Assembly: GCF_009766085.1 (NCBI RefSeq) | Contig: NZ_LMUF01000010.1 | Location: 530 to 64,529 of the forward strand | DNA from: Burkholderia sp. S171 | GTDB taxonomy: Bacteria > Pseudomonadota > Gammaproteobacteria > Burkholderiales > Burkholderiaceae | Length of the DNA: 64,000 bases | Reading direction: 5' to 3' | Position numbers and translations under genes: made by a program | Shown: one piece after another, positions 35,440-44,480 of the stretch | Layout of the letters: the number at the start of each line of letters is the position of its first letter | Numbering within the stretch: position 1 is the stretch's first letter | The notes under the pieces: generated by a model | What the model was told of the DNA's origin: nothing | The model's database searches: none | Seen by the model: only the letters and a program-made list of their open reading frames with translations

Positions 35440-36606
35440 TCATTGGCCGTGGATGCCGCTATGGACAAGCGTATGAAAGTGATGCACAAGGTGCTCGCTT
35501 TCATTGCTGCGCTCTGCATCGATCACATAGCGCCCCTGGTTATAGCCGACAGAATGCAGGCCCTTTTGTACCGAGATATTCAGCGCGATGTCTTCAGGGC
35601 CGAGGTCCGTGTTCATCCAGTCCATGCAGGCCTTCGTGACGTCCGGAACGGTATCGTGCTGGGTGTAGTAGCCGAAGCGCAGCAGCGTCTTTTCCGCTTC
35701 CAGGGGGATGATCAGGAAGGTCGCGAGGAACTCGGAAAAGGGGAATGTGTAGAACGTGTTGTGCGGCCAGATACCGATGTTGAAGAAACATTCGTCCGGA
35801 TTTTTATCGCCGGTCAGTGGCACGCCGTACGCGCTGGTTGCCTGCTTGTTTGCCGGCGCGGCATAGGTCCACCACTTGTCGCGTTGTGTCAGCTTGTAGC
35901 CGTCGAAATCGATCAGATCGGCGAGCTCGACATGGCACGGACCCGAGAGCGAAAAGTGATAACCCTCGATGGAGTTATCCATGATGACCTTCCAGTTCGC
36001 AGCAACAACCACGTCCTTCTCTTCGAGCAGACGGTAGTTGTCGAGCTTCGGGAATACGCGCTTCATTTCAGCGTCGGCGCCGGGGAAGAGCTCGCTCATC
36101 GACGGCGCAAGCGGATCGAGGTTGAAGTAGTAGAAGCCGCCCATTTCCTCAACACGTACGGTCGGGATGTTGTAGCTGCCTGCGTCGAAACCCTTCACCC
36201 GATCGCTGCGCGGCGCGTGGCGAAGATTGCCGTCCATTCCGTAGCACCACGAGTGATACGCGCATCGGAACACGCCTATTTGCGTGCCGCGCCGTTCTTC
36301 GACCAGACGATTGCCTCGATGCTGGCATACGTTGTGAAACGCATGGACGACGCCATCGGTGCCGCACGCGGCAATCACGCTTTGATCGAAGATATCGGTC
36401 ATCACGAACTGGCCGGGCTTGCTCAGTTCGCTTGTATGACCGATCACGTGCCATGCCGACATGAAGATCCGGTCGCGCTCCGAGCGGAAGAGGGTGTCGT
36501 CGAAGAAATAGCGTGAGGGGAGCGTGAGCGCTTCTTCCGGCTTTTGCTCAAGCCAGCTTTCCGGCGCGACTATGTCTGCTTTCTTCACTACACGAATGGT
36601 TTCCAT
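35440..36606 (-). CDS. Rieske non-heme iron oxygenase, quaternary-amine (choline/betaine/carnitine) monooxygenase-like alpha subunit
   Basis: The 388-residue protein has a Rieske [2Fe-2S] site (C94, H96, C115, H118) and a mononuclear iron region [14 protein letters not shown] with H217 and a second His at 225. The residue three before H217, which links the two metal centres, is Glu214 rather than the usual Asp. The same Glu occurs in carnitine oxygenase CntA. Glycine betaine (GbcA), choline and carnitine oxygenases are the nearest families known to me. No ferredoxin reductase gene (GbcB/CntB type) is in the window. It is probably co-transcribed with the GMC dehydrogenase. Confidence 0.85.
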   Translation of the reverse strand: METIRVVKKADIVAPESWLEQKPEEALTLPSRYFFDDTLFRSERDRIFMSAWHVIGHTSELSKPGQFVMTDIFDQSVIAACGTDGVVHAFHNVCQHRGNRLVEERRGTQIGVFRCAYHSWCYGMDGNLRHAPRSDRVKGFDAGSYNIPTVRVEEMGGFYYFNLDPLAPSMSELFPGADAEMKRVFPKLDNYRLLEEKDVVVAANWKVIMDNSIEGYHFSLSGPCHVELADLIDFDGYKLTQRDKWWTYAAPANKQATSAYGVPLTGDKNPDECFFNIGIWPHNTFYTFPFSEFLATFLIIPLEAEKTLLRFGYYTQHDTVPDVTKACMDWMNTDLGPEDIALNISVQKGLHSVGYNQGRYVIDAERSNESEHLVHHFHTLVHSGIHGQ

Positions 36607-36880
36607 GTGCAGGTTTCCTGTCGGTTTATGGGGGGATGAGGCAAGTGGCGAGCCGCCGTTAGATGAAACTGTAGGGCGGCAAATTCGCGTTGACTTGATT
36701 GAAGGCGACATTCGAATGACGCTTTTGATCGTTTATTCGCACCCGTCTGGAATTGACTCGAAATGATTAAATGCGTCTCCGTTAAGTCGCTTTCGATCAT
36801 GTAGCCGGAAAATGGCCACCTTATAGTCCGCTAGGAATACCGGCATTTGGTTGACCACAACGCGCCCTTACGGAGACTTC

Positions 36881-38344
36881 ATGAATTCCAAACTGCTCTA
36901 TATAAACGGCGAGTGGACCGAGGCTGGCAGCGGCCGTCGCCGGGACGTCATTGACCCCGCGACCGGCGAAGCAATAGCAAGCGTCGCGCATGCATCGGCG
37001 GAGGATGCGCAGCAGGCAATCAGCGCAGCACGCTACGCCTTCGATCACGGCCCGTGGCCTGCTCTGAGCGGCAGCGAACGCGCAGCCCACCTTCGATCGC
37101 TGATTGCCGCGCTGAGGGATCACGCTGGCGAGATCGCGGAACTCGAAGCGCTGAACACAGGGAAAACCCTCACGGAGGGCCAGTCGGATGTGAACGACGC
37201 GATTGCCGCATTCGATTACTTCGCGCGGTTGATCGGCACGGACTCCGGTGCACTGAACGACGCTGCGCCGAATGTGATCAGCATGACTTTGCGCGAACCG
37301 GTGGGCGTATGCGGACTCATTACGCCGTGGAACTATCCGATCCTGCAGGCCGCCTGGAAGCTTGGGCCGGCGCTTGCGGCAGGCAATACCGTTGTGATCA
37401 AACCAGCAAGTCTCACACCGCTTTCCACGCACCGCATAGCCGAACTGATCCATGCCTGTGGTTTCCCTAAAGGGGTTTTCAATCTGGTGACCGGAGGCGC
37501 GGACGTGGGTGAAGTCTTGGCGTCCAGTATGAGCGTCGATCTGATTTCCCTGACCGGCAGCAATGCAGCAGGCGCGAGCGTGATGAAGGCGGCCACGTCA
37601 AACTTCAAACGAATATCGCTGGAACTGGGTGGCAAGAATCCGAACATTGTCTTCGCCGATGCGAACCTTGAGGCAGCCGTCGACCAGGCGCTGAACGCAG
37701 CCTTTTTCAACGCTGGGCAAATGTGCTCCGCGGGCTCGCGCCTGTTGCTGGAGCGGCCGATATACGACGCGTTCGTCGAAGCATTGAGTGCACGTATCAA
37801 CGCGATTCGGCTGGGACACGGATCCCTGGAGAGCACCCAGATGGGCCCCGTTATATCGGCTCAGCAACGCGACCGCGTGTTGGCGCTGGTCGAGGGTGCG
37901 GTCGAGGAGGGCGCGCGCGTGTTGTGCGGCGGCAAGTCGCCGTCTGGCATCCCGTTCGATAAAGGCTTCTGGGTAGAGGCCACCTTGCTGGTTGATGTGC
38001 ACGCATCCATGCGCATCGCCCGTGAGGAGATCTTCGGCCCGGTGATAACCGTGGAATGTTTCGACGGTGAAGACGAGGCGGTTGCGCTCGCCAACGACAC
38101 CGAATTCGGCCTTGCAAGTGCGTTGTGGACGCAGGACTTCGCCCGAGCGAATCGCGTGTTGCGCCGCTTGCGCGCCGCCACCGTCTGGGTCAACGACTTC
38201 AATGTCACGCTCCCGCATGCGCCGTGGGGTGGTTATAAAGCGAGCGGAATTGGCCGCGAACTCTCGCGTGCAGGACTCGATGAATACACCGAATTGAAGC
38301 ACGCCTATATCAATTTCGAACCCAAGGCCATGGGCTGGTTTTGA
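36881..38344 (+). CDS. NAD(P)-dependent aldehyde dehydrogenase, betaine-aldehyde dehydrogenase-like
   Basis: This 487-residue ALDH has VGVCGLITPWNYPILQAAWK, GNTVVIKPASLTPLS, catalytic base E248 in SLELGGKNPNIVF and nucleophile C282 in FFNAGQMCSAGSR. The C-terminal PWGGYKASGIGRELS is typical of betaine- and aminobutyraldehyde dehydrogenases. It would oxidise the aldehyde formed by the nearby GMC dehydrogenase. It is divergent from the Rieske gene (274-bp gap). CGGAGA precedes ATG 36881. Substrate assignment is by context only. Confidence 0.88.
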   Translation: MNSKLLYINGEWTEAGSGRRRDVIDPATGEAIASVAHASAEDAQQAISAARYAFDHGPWPALSGSERAAHLRSLIAALRDHAGEIAELEALNTGKTLTEGQSDVNDAIAAFDYFARLIGTDSGALNDAAPNVISMTLREPVGVCGLITPWNYPILQAAWKLGPALAAGNTVVIKPASLTPLSTHRIAELIHACGFPKGVFNLVTGGADVGEVLASSMSVDLISLTGSNAAGASVMKAATSNFKRISLELGGKNPNIVFADANLEAAVDQALNAAFFNAGQMCSAGSRLLLERPIYDAFVEALSARINAIRLGHGSLESTQMGPVISAQQRDRVLALVEGAVEEGARVLCGGKSPSGIPFDKGFWVEATLLVDVHASMRIAREEIFGPVITVECFDGEDEAVALANDTEFGLASALWTQDFARANRVLRRLRAATVWVNDFNVTLPHAPWGGYKASGIGRELSRAGLDEYTELKHAYINFEPKAMGWF

Positions 38345-38387
38345 TCGGCCTCAGAGGGTTTGACAACGCTTGAAAGGAGAGCTTGCC

Positions 38388-39116
38388 ATGCTGGAACATC
38401 GTCAGCAACGCGTGGATCTGGCGTGTGTCTTTCGCTGGGCGGTACGCCTCGGCATGCACGAATCCATTGCCAATCACTTCAGCGTCGCGGTCTCAAAGGA
38501 CGGCGCGCAATTCCTGATTAACCCTCGTGGCAGGCACTTTTCGCGCATCAAGGCGAGCGACCTGCTGCTGGTGGACGCGCACGACACGCAAACTATCGAT
38601 CGCCCCGACGCGCCCGATATCACCGCATGGGCGCTTCACTCGGCGATCCACAGGCGGCATCGCGAAGCGCGTTGCATTCTGCACGTTCACTCGAAATACG
38701 CGACCGTGCTGTCGTGTCTGCAAGACCCGGTGCTGCCACCGCTTGACCAAAACTGCATGCGTTTCTTTGAGCGCGTGGCGATCGATACGGAGTTCGACGG
38801 CATGGGCCTGGGCGATGAAGCCGAGCGAGTAAGCGGTGCGCTTGCGGGCAAGCCGGTGCTGCTGATGGGGCAGCATGGCGTGCTGGTGGCCGGGCCGACG
38901 ATCGCGCAGGCGTTTGACGATCTCTATTACTTCGAGCGTTCATGCGAGACCTACATCACCGCGCTGATGACCGGGCAGCCGTTGCGAATTGCATCGGCTC
39001 GCGTGGCGCACAAGACCATGCGTCAATGGGTCGAGGATTATGAAGGTTTCGCGGATCAGCACCTCAGCGAGCTGAAGGCGATACTCGATGAAGAGGGGTC
39101 TTCATACGCGCAGTAG
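38388..39116 (+). CDS. Class II aldolase/adducin family protein
   Basis: This 242-residue member of the fuculose-phosphate aldolase/adducin fold shows HESIANHFSVAVS at the active site, ILHVHSKYATVLSC (zinc HxH) and LMGQHGVLVAGPTIAQAFDD with a third His. Members act as aldolases, epimerases or decarboxylases of small hydroxy or keto acids. AAAGGAG lies 8 nt before ATG 38388. It follows the aldehyde dehydrogenase by 43 bp and probably shares its transcript. Its place in a choline-like pathway is not obvious. Confidence 0.85.
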   Translation: MLEHRQQRVDLACVFRWAVRLGMHESIANHFSVAVSKDGAQFLINPRGRHFSRIKASDLLLVDAHDTQTIDRPDAPDITAWALHSAIHRRHREARCILHVHSKYATVLSCLQDPVLPPLDQNCMRFFERVAIDTEFDGMGLGDEAERVSGALAGKPVLLMGQHGVLVAGPTIAQAFDDLYYFERSCETYITALMTGQPLRIASARVAHKTMRQWVEDYEGFADQHLSELKAILDEEGSSYAQ

Positions 39117-39432
39117 GGCGGTGTGGTTGGGTGCCTGGTCGCGGTTATGTCTACTACCAGCTTGCGCGCGCAACAAGCCCTTCTTCATCCGGCGCCCGCC
39201 CCCGGCGAGCCTAGATTCCCCAGACCGGATGCTCGCGGCTGGGTGTATCGGCGAGACGGGGGACGGGTTCATTCGCGAACAGGCACGCGCGCGCTGCCTG
39301 GTCTGAAGCGCTGAGCACGCAAGCGATGACCCATGTTTAACAACCCGCTTAATTTGCCAATGCGAAACCGATCCGCGCGTGTTATTTTCCAGGAAAACGT
39401 AATTCATAAACCTTACTTCCAGGAGAACGCCG
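39117..39432. other. 316-bp intergenic region before the LysE exporter
   Basis: No gene is supported. The distal end has a direct repeat TTCCAGGA (39387-39394 and 39417-39424, 30 bp apart, followed by RAACG in both). The second copy contains the ribosome site of the LysE gene. Short open frames on both strands show no family features. Confidence 0.4.
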
Positions 39433-40071
39433 ATGACCGCCTTAGCCGCCGTTGCCGCCATACTTGCCGCGTTATTAATGGGGGCGATGAGCCCGGGTCC
39501 AAGCTTTGTACTAGTCGCACGCAACGCGATCGGCTTGTCGCGTGCAGACGGATTGGCGACCGCACTCGGCATGGGTGTGGGCGGCGTTTTCTTCAGCGGC
39601 GTCGCGCTTGCGGGGCTTTATACGCTGCTATCCGCAGTTGAATGGCTGTATGTCGGCTTGAAAGTGGCCGGTGGGCTTTACCTGATCTACATCGCCTCGA
39701 AGATCTGGCGCGGAGCGGCTAGTCCGCTGGTCGTAGACGACGGGCGCGACGCGCAAAACCACAACCTGCGTAAATCATTCTGGATTGGCCTCACGACGCA
39801 ACTCAGCAACCCGAAGACTGCGATCTGGTACGGCAGTATCTTTGCCGCATTGTTGCCGCAACATCCGCCGCTCTGGTGTTACCTGATCCTGCCGCCCATG
39901 ATCTTCGCGATTGAAGCAGGGTGGTACACCGTTGTCGCCTTGAGTTTCTCCAGCCGTCGTCCGCGTGAGCTTTATCTGCGCGCCAAGAAATGGATCGATC
40001 GTTTTGCCGCAGGCGCCATTACTGCGCTTGGCCTTCGATTGATTTTCACCGCGCATAAAGCGGGTATCTGA
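39433..40071 (+). CDS. LysE/RhtB-family amino-acid exporter
   Basis: This 212-residue membrane protein has about six helices and the family start ALLMGAMSPGPSFVLVARNA. GLKVAGGLYLIYIASKIWRG and LTTQLSNPKTAIWYGSIFAA follow, both typical of LysE/RhtB. It exports amino acids or related amines with the proton gradient. AGGAG precedes ATG 39433. It stands alone on the plus strand and converges on fmdB. Its substrate cannot be read; a role as overflow valve for imported amino compounds fits the region. Confidence 0.9.
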   Translation: MTALAAVAAILAALLMGAMSPGPSFVLVARNAIGLSRADGLATALGMGVGGVFFSGVALAGLYTLLSAVEWLYVGLKVAGGLYLIYIASKIWRGAASPLVVDDGRDAQNHNLRKSFWIGLTTQLSNPKTAIWYGSIFAALLPQHPPLWCYLILPPMIFAIEAGWYTVVALSFSSRRPRELYLRAKKWIDRFAAGAITALGLRLIFTAHKAGI

Positions 40072-40089
40072 CGGCTACGCAATAACAGC

Positions 40090-40113
40090 CACTAGCGGAC
40101 CTTGAGGCTAGTG
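40090..40113. terminator. Terminator-like hairpin between lysE-type gene and fmdB
   Basis: CACTAGC (40090-40096) and GCTAGTG (40107-40113) are perfect 7-bp arms with a 10-nt loop in the 36-bp gap between convergent genes. They overlap the fmdB stop codon. It may serve both genes; no long T-run is present. Confidence 0.4.
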
Positions 40114-40434
40114 ACTGATCATCCACGGCCGGCCAGCGGCTGTACGCGGCGCCGCTTGCGATTCGGCGGAACGCGGCAGTTTGATCTTGCCCGAGCAGCA
40201 ACCGCAACCCGCTCCGTGAGCAGACGAACGAACCGGCTCATGCGCTGAACGCTCATTCACTGCATGTGCGGACCGGTTGGCGCCGGAAAGTGAGGATAAC
40301 TGCGGCGCACTTCGCATGACCCGTATCGACAGGGTGTCGCACGTCGGGCAGCTTGCGGGCGTGTCGCGTTCTGCAATGGTGCGCCTTGCGTCGAAGGGAC
40401 CGCAATAAGCACATTCAAATTCATACGTTGGCAT
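40108..40434 (-). CDS. fmdB: FmdB-family zinc-ribbon regulatory protein
   Basis: This 108-residue protein begins MPTYEFECAYCG and continues with ASCPTCDTLSIRVMRSAP, the CxxC...CxxC zinc ribbon of the FmdB/CxxC_CXXC_SSSS family. The tail is Ser/Ala/His-rich with a GAGCGCCSGK cluster. FmdB is linked to formamidase expression in Methylophilus. It lies 65 bp downstream of fmdA on the same strand, the usual arrangement. Its mechanism is not established. Confidence 0.9.
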   Translation of the reverse strand: MPTYEFECAYCGPFDARRTIAERDTPASCPTCDTLSIRVMRSAPQLSSLSGANRSAHAVNERSAHEPVRSSAHGAGCGCCSGKIKLPRSAESQAAPRTAAGRPWMISH

Positions 40435-40499
40435 GCAAGGTCCTCTTGATCGTGATTCCCGACTTGCCGTTGCTCGCCGGGAATCAGGAGAAAAAACGG

Positions 40500-41729
40500 C
40501 TAAAGATCCAGCGACAACGGCAGGTCAATCCCCCCCTTGATATGCTTGATCGGGCCAGCCGAATTCGGGCTGATGTCGAAGTCAAAGATTTGCGTGGGCA
40601 GCCATAGTGTTGCGCACGCATTCGGAATGTCAACTACACCGCTTATATGCCCCTGCACTGGCGCCGTGCCAAGTATCGAATAGGCCTGTGCGCGCGAGTA
40701 GCCGAACTTGGTCATGTATTCGATCGCGTTCAGACAGGCTTGCCGATACGCCACGTGCACATCGAGATAATGCTGCTGTCCGGCTTCATCGACGGAAATG
40801 CCTTCGAAGATCAGGTAGTCGTTATAGTGAGGCGTGATCGGGCTCGGCTTGAAGATCGGGTTCTTGATGCCGTACATCGCCATGCCGCCTTTGATCAGGT
40901 TCACTCTCATGTGCACCCAGCCCGCCATTTCAATCGCGCCGCAGAACGTAATCTCGCCATCGCCCTGACTGAAATGCAGGTCGCCGACAGACAAGCCCGC
41001 GCCATCCACATACACCGGGAAGTAGATCTTCGAACCACGTGAGAGATCCTTGATGTCGCAATTGCCGCCGTGTTCGCGCGGGGGCACCGTGCGTGCGCCC
41101 GTTGCGGCGGCGGTGTCCCGCGCGGACCCTTGAAGCTTGCCCATGTGAGCGGTCGGCGCGAACGGCGCATTCGCGAGCGGCGGCACACGGTCAGGTTGCG
41201 TCGCGATAAAACCGATCTCGCGGTCGTTCCAGGTTTCAAGCAGCTTCGGGTCCGGCAGGCAACCGATCAGCCCCGGATGAATCAGCCCTGCGAAACTGAC
41301 GCCGGGAATATGACGCGAGTCGGTAAAGAGTCCGTGAAAATCCCAGATACTTTTCTGCGCGTGCGGGAAATGCTCGGTCAAGAAACCGCCGCCATTCTGC
41401 TTCGAAAAAAAGCCGTTGAAACCCCATTGGCTTTCCGCCTTGGTGCCTATATCGAGCAGGTCGACCACCAGCAGATCGCCCGGTTCGGCACCGTGAACAC
41501 CGACTGGTCCGGAGAGAAAGTGGACGATCGACAAGTCGATGTCGCGCACGTCATCAGCGGAGTCGTCGTTCTTGATGAAACCGCCGGTCCAATCGTAGGT
41601 TTCCAGAACGAAGTCGTCGCCGGGTTTGACCCAGCACGCCATTGGAATATCCGGATGCCAGCGGTTGTGAACCTGCTCGTTGTCGAACGCGGACTGTTTC
41701 AGGTCGACCTTGATGAGCGTATCGGGCAT
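40500..41729 (-). CDS. fmdA: Formamidase (acetamidase/formamidase family)
   Basis: FmdA hydrolyses formamide to formate and ammonia in the cytoplasm. The 409-residue protein matches the family from MPDTLIKVDLKQSAFDNEQV through HNRWHPDIPMACWVKPGDDF and ETYDWTGGFIKNDDSADDVR. Internal blocks such as FSKQNGGGFLTEHFPHAQKS and PPREHGGNCDIKDLSRGSKI are also present, the latter probably forming part of the metal site. AAGGAGAG precedes ATG 41729. It is the first gene after urtE (82-bp gap), so the transporter operon very likely feeds short-chain amides or urea to it. Confidence 0.95.
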   Translation of the reverse strand: MPDTLIKVDLKQSAFDNEQVHNRWHPDIPMACWVKPGDDFVLETYDWTGGFIKNDDSADDVRDIDLSIVHFLSGPVGVHGAEPGDLLVVDLLDIGTKAESQWGFNGFFSKQNGGGFLTEHFPHAQKSIWDFHGLFTDSRHIPGVSFAGLIHPGLIGCLPDPKLLETWNDREIGFIATQPDRVPPLANAPFAPTAHMGKLQGSARDTAAATGARTVPPREHGGNCDIKDLSRGSKIYFPVYVDGAGLSVGDLHFSQGDGEITFCGAIEMAGWVHMRVNLIKGGMAMYGIKNPIFKPSPITPHYNDYLIFEGISVDEAGQQHYLDVHVAYRQACLNAIEYMTKFGYSRAQAYSILGTAPVQGHISGVVDIPNACATLWLPTQIFDFDISPNSAGPIKHIKGGIDLPLSLDL

Positions 41730-41811
41730 GTAACTCTCCTTTTATAAGTACCGGCTGCACCGGCGAACAAATGGTTTTCTCTTCAGTCTTCAACACCGCT
41801 TTGGGTCGATC

Positions 41812-42501
41812 TCAAACGGACAGGAACTGCCGGATGCGGGTCGTATCGATAGCATCGCGCGGGCTTTCATGCACCAGCCGGCCGCCTTCGATCACGAAGA
41901 GCCGGTCCGCCACGTCCATCGCGAAGCTCAAAACCTGCTCGGAGACCACGATCGTGATCTCGCGCAGCTTGCGGATCTCGTGCAGCGCCCGCGCAATGTC
42001 CTTGATGACCGATGGCTGAATGCCTTCGGTCGGTTCGTCGAGCAGCAGCACCTTGGGTTCGCTGACAAGCGCGCGGGCTATGGCGAGCTGCTGTTGTTGC
42101 CCACCTGACAAATTGCCGCCCTTGCGGTTGCGCATTTCATAGAGCACGGGGAAGAGCGCGTAGATTTCATCGGGAATCCTTCGCGTTTTTATCTGCTCCA
42201 TCCCGGTCCGGATGTTCTCCTCCACGCTCAGCGAAGAAAATATCTGCCGTCCTTGCGGCACATAAGCCAGTCCTTTGGCGACGCGCCGGAAGCTTTCATC
42301 CTTCGATACATCCGCGCCGTCCAGTTCAATCGCGCCGCCTTTCACGGGCAACACGCCCATCAGCGCCTTGAAGAGCGTGGTCTTGCCCATGCCGTTGCGG
42401 CCCATGATCGCCACGATCTCGTTACGGGCCGCCTCAAACGAGACGCCATGCAGCGCTTCGCTTTGTCCGTAGCTCACGAATATGTCTTTTACGTGCAACA
42501 T
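41812..42501 (-). CDS. urtE: Urea/short-chain amide ABC transporter ATPase UrtE
   Basis: This 229-residue LivF-type ATPase has Walker A GRNGMGKTTLFKALM, signature LSGGQQQQLAIARALVSEP and Walker B KVLLLDEPTEGIQPS. The EGIQPSVIKDI stretch is common in UrtE. ATG 42501 is chosen because GAGGAGG is well placed upstream; the frame extends to 42525. With UrtABCD it imports urea or amides. It is the last transporter gene before fmdA. Confidence 0.92.
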   Translation of the reverse strand: MLHVKDIFVSYGQSEALHGVSFEAARNEIVAIMGRNGMGKTTLFKALMGVLPVKGGAIELDGADVSKDESFRRVAKGLAYVPQGRQIFSSLSVEENIRTGMEQIKTRRIPDEIYALFPVLYEMRNRKGGNLSGGQQQQLAIARALVSEPKVLLLDEPTEGIQPSVIKDIARALHEIRKLREITIVVSEQVLSFAMDVADRLFVIEGGRLVHESPRDAIDTTRIRQFLSV

Positions 42502-42528
42502 GGCCGAAGCCTCCTCAGTCACCAATCC

Positions 42529-43275
42529 TCAATGTCCCAGATACACGTCGATCACGCGCGGGTCGTTCTGCACCTGGTCCATCGGACCTTCGGCGAGAAT
42601 CTTTCCCTGATGCATTACGGTGACCTTGTGCGCGATCCTCGCGACGAACTCCATGTCGTGTTCTATGACGATCATCGACCGGTTCTGGCAGATTTTTGTA
42701 AGTAGCTCCGCCGTGATTTCCCGTTCACGCACGCTCATTCCCGCGATAGGTTCGTCAAGCATCAACAACTCAGGGTCCTGCATCAGCAACATGCCGATCT
42801 CGAGCCATTGCTTCTGACCATGCGAAAGCAGCCCGGCTTCGGTCGGCAACAACGCAGCCAGTCCGATCTCCTCAGCCACTTCCTGCACCCGCTCGCGAAC
42901 GTCCTCGGTGCAGCGGAAAGTCAGCGCGCCGAACACGCCGCGTCCACGCGGAAACGACACCTCCAGGTTCTGGAACACGCTCAGGTTTTCATAGATGGAG
43001 GGCGTCTGGAACTTGCGCCCGATACCCGCCCGCACGATACGGAACTCGGCCATCGAGGTCATCTCGACGTTCTTGAATTTGATCGATCCGGCGCTTGCTG
43101 CGGTACGCCCGCAGATCAGGTCGAGCAAGGTCGTCTTGCCCGCGCCATTCGGTCCGATCACGACCCGCAGTTCGCCGCGATCCACATAAAGATTGAGGGC
43201 ATCGATAGCCTTGAACCCGTCGAAGGAGACGCTCAGGTCTTCGACCGCTAGCAGGAAGTCGGTATTGCTCATCAC
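42529..43275 (-). CDS. urtD: Urea/short-chain amide ABC transporter ATPase UrtD
   Basis: This 248-residue LivG-type ATPase has Walker A GPNGAGKTTLLDLICGRT, the UrtD-typical LSHGQKQWLEIGMLLMQDP signature and Walker B ELLMLDEPIAGMSVRE, with H-loop VIEHDMEFV. Its start overlaps the urtC stop by 4 bp. It drives the UrtBC channel together with UrtE. Confidence 0.94.
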   Translation of the reverse strand: MMSNTDFLLAVEDLSVSFDGFKAIDALNLYVDRGELRVVIGPNGAGKTTLLDLICGRTAASAGSIKFKNVEMTSMAEFRIVRAGIGRKFQTPSIYENLSVFQNLEVSFPRGRGVFGALTFRCTEDVRERVQEVAEEIGLAALLPTEAGLLSHGQKQWLEIGMLLMQDPELLMLDEPIAGMSVREREITAELLTKICQNRSMIVIEHDMEFVARIAHKVTVMHQGKILAEGPMDQVQNDPRVIDVYLGH

Positions 43276-44444
43276 GGGCTCCCGAGGGTGGAGCGACTGC
43301 GGCTATTTCTACCGAGCCGGCGCAACAAGTTGGCCAGGCGCGGTTTCACATGCGTCTCGTACAGACCCGCGAGGCCATCGGGGAAAGCCATCACCACGCC
43401 TATGTAGAGCGCCGCCATCAGCAGAAGCCACAGGTTCGGAAAGCTCTCGGAAAAGTAGGTCCGCCCGAAGTTCACGAGCAGCGTGCCGTACACCGCGCCG
43501 ACCAGCGACATGCGCCCGCCAACAGCCGCATAGATCACCATTTCGACCGACGGCACGATGCCGACGAACGACGGTGACATGAACCCGACCTGCAGCGTGA
43601 ACATCGCGCCACCGATAGCGGAGAGCAGCGCGGCGAGACAGAACGCGAAGACCTTGAACATGGCGACGTCGTAGCCGGAGAAGCGCACGCGGTCTTCCTT
43701 GTCGCGCATCGCGAGCAGCAGCGTGCCGAGTTTGCTCGTCTGCACCAGCCGGCAGAACAGGATGGCGACCAACAGAAGCACGGCATTGACGAAGTACAGG
43801 ATGATCTTTGCGGAGTCGGGACGGATGTCCCAGCCGAGCATGGTCTTGAGGTCGGTGATGCCGTTTACGCCGCCCGTATAACCCTGCTGGCCGATGATCA
43901 GCACCGAGAGAATCAGCGCGATGGCCTGCGTGATGATCGCGAAATACACGCCGCCCACGCGACGCTTGAACATTGCGAAGCCGATCACAAAAGCGAGCGC
44001 GGTCGGAATGATCAGCACGGCTGCAATCGCGAAAGGCAAATGCTCGAAGGGCTTCCAGAACCACGGCAACGCCTTGAGCTGGTTCCAGTCCATGAAGTCG
44101 GGAATGCCGGGTGTCGACTGTATTTTCGTGCTGACGGGGTCCGAGGCTTCGAGCTTGAGAAACATCGCCATGCAGTAGCCGCCGAGCCCGAAAAATACGC
44201 CTTGGCCGAGACTCAGTACTCCGGCGTATCCCCACGCCATGACGAGGCCGATAGCGACAAATGCATAGGTCAGGTACTTGCCGACCAGGTTGAGACGGAA
44301 AACGTCGAGCATCAGCGGCATGACCACCAGCAGAACGAGTGCCAGCAGCACAAAGCTGCCGAAGCCCCTGTAGGCCAGCCAGTCACGCAGCGCAGCGAGT
44401 CGCGATGGAGCGGCAGCGGGTGGCGAATCGGTAACGCGGTTCAT
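43272..44444 (-). CDS. urtC: Urea/short-chain amide ABC transporter permease UrtC
   Basis: This 390-residue LivM-type permease has about ten membrane helices. GYAGVLSLGQGVFFGLGGYC is the conserved entry motif, followed by the UrtC-specific GFAMFKRRVGGVYFAIITQA and a cytoplasmic loop DKEDRVRFSGYDVAMFKVFA. A basic tail follows the last helix. CGGAGTTC precedes ATG 44444. It forms the membrane pore with UrtB. Confidence 0.94.
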   Translation of the reverse strand: MNRVTDSPPAAAPSRLAALRDWLAYRGFGSFVLLALVLLVVMPLMLDVFRLNLVGKYLTYAFVAIGLVMAWGYAGVLSLGQGVFFGLGGYCMAMFLKLEASDPVSTKIQSTPGIPDFMDWNQLKALPWFWKPFEHLPFAIAAVLIIPTALAFVIGFAMFKRRVGGVYFAIITQAIALILSVLIIGQQGYTGGVNGITDLKTMLGWDIRPDSAKIILYFVNAVLLLVAILFCRLVQTSKLGTLLLAMRDKEDRVRFSGYDVAMFKVFAFCLAALLSAIGGAMFTLQVGFMSPSFVGIVPSVEMVIYAAVGGRMSLVGAVYGTLLVNFGRTYFSESFPNLWLLLMAALYIGVVMAFPDGLAGLYETHVKPRLANLLRRLGRNSRSRSTLGSP

Positions 44445-44480
44445 GGCGAACTCCGGTAAGAGGGGGCAGGTTCAGCAGGC

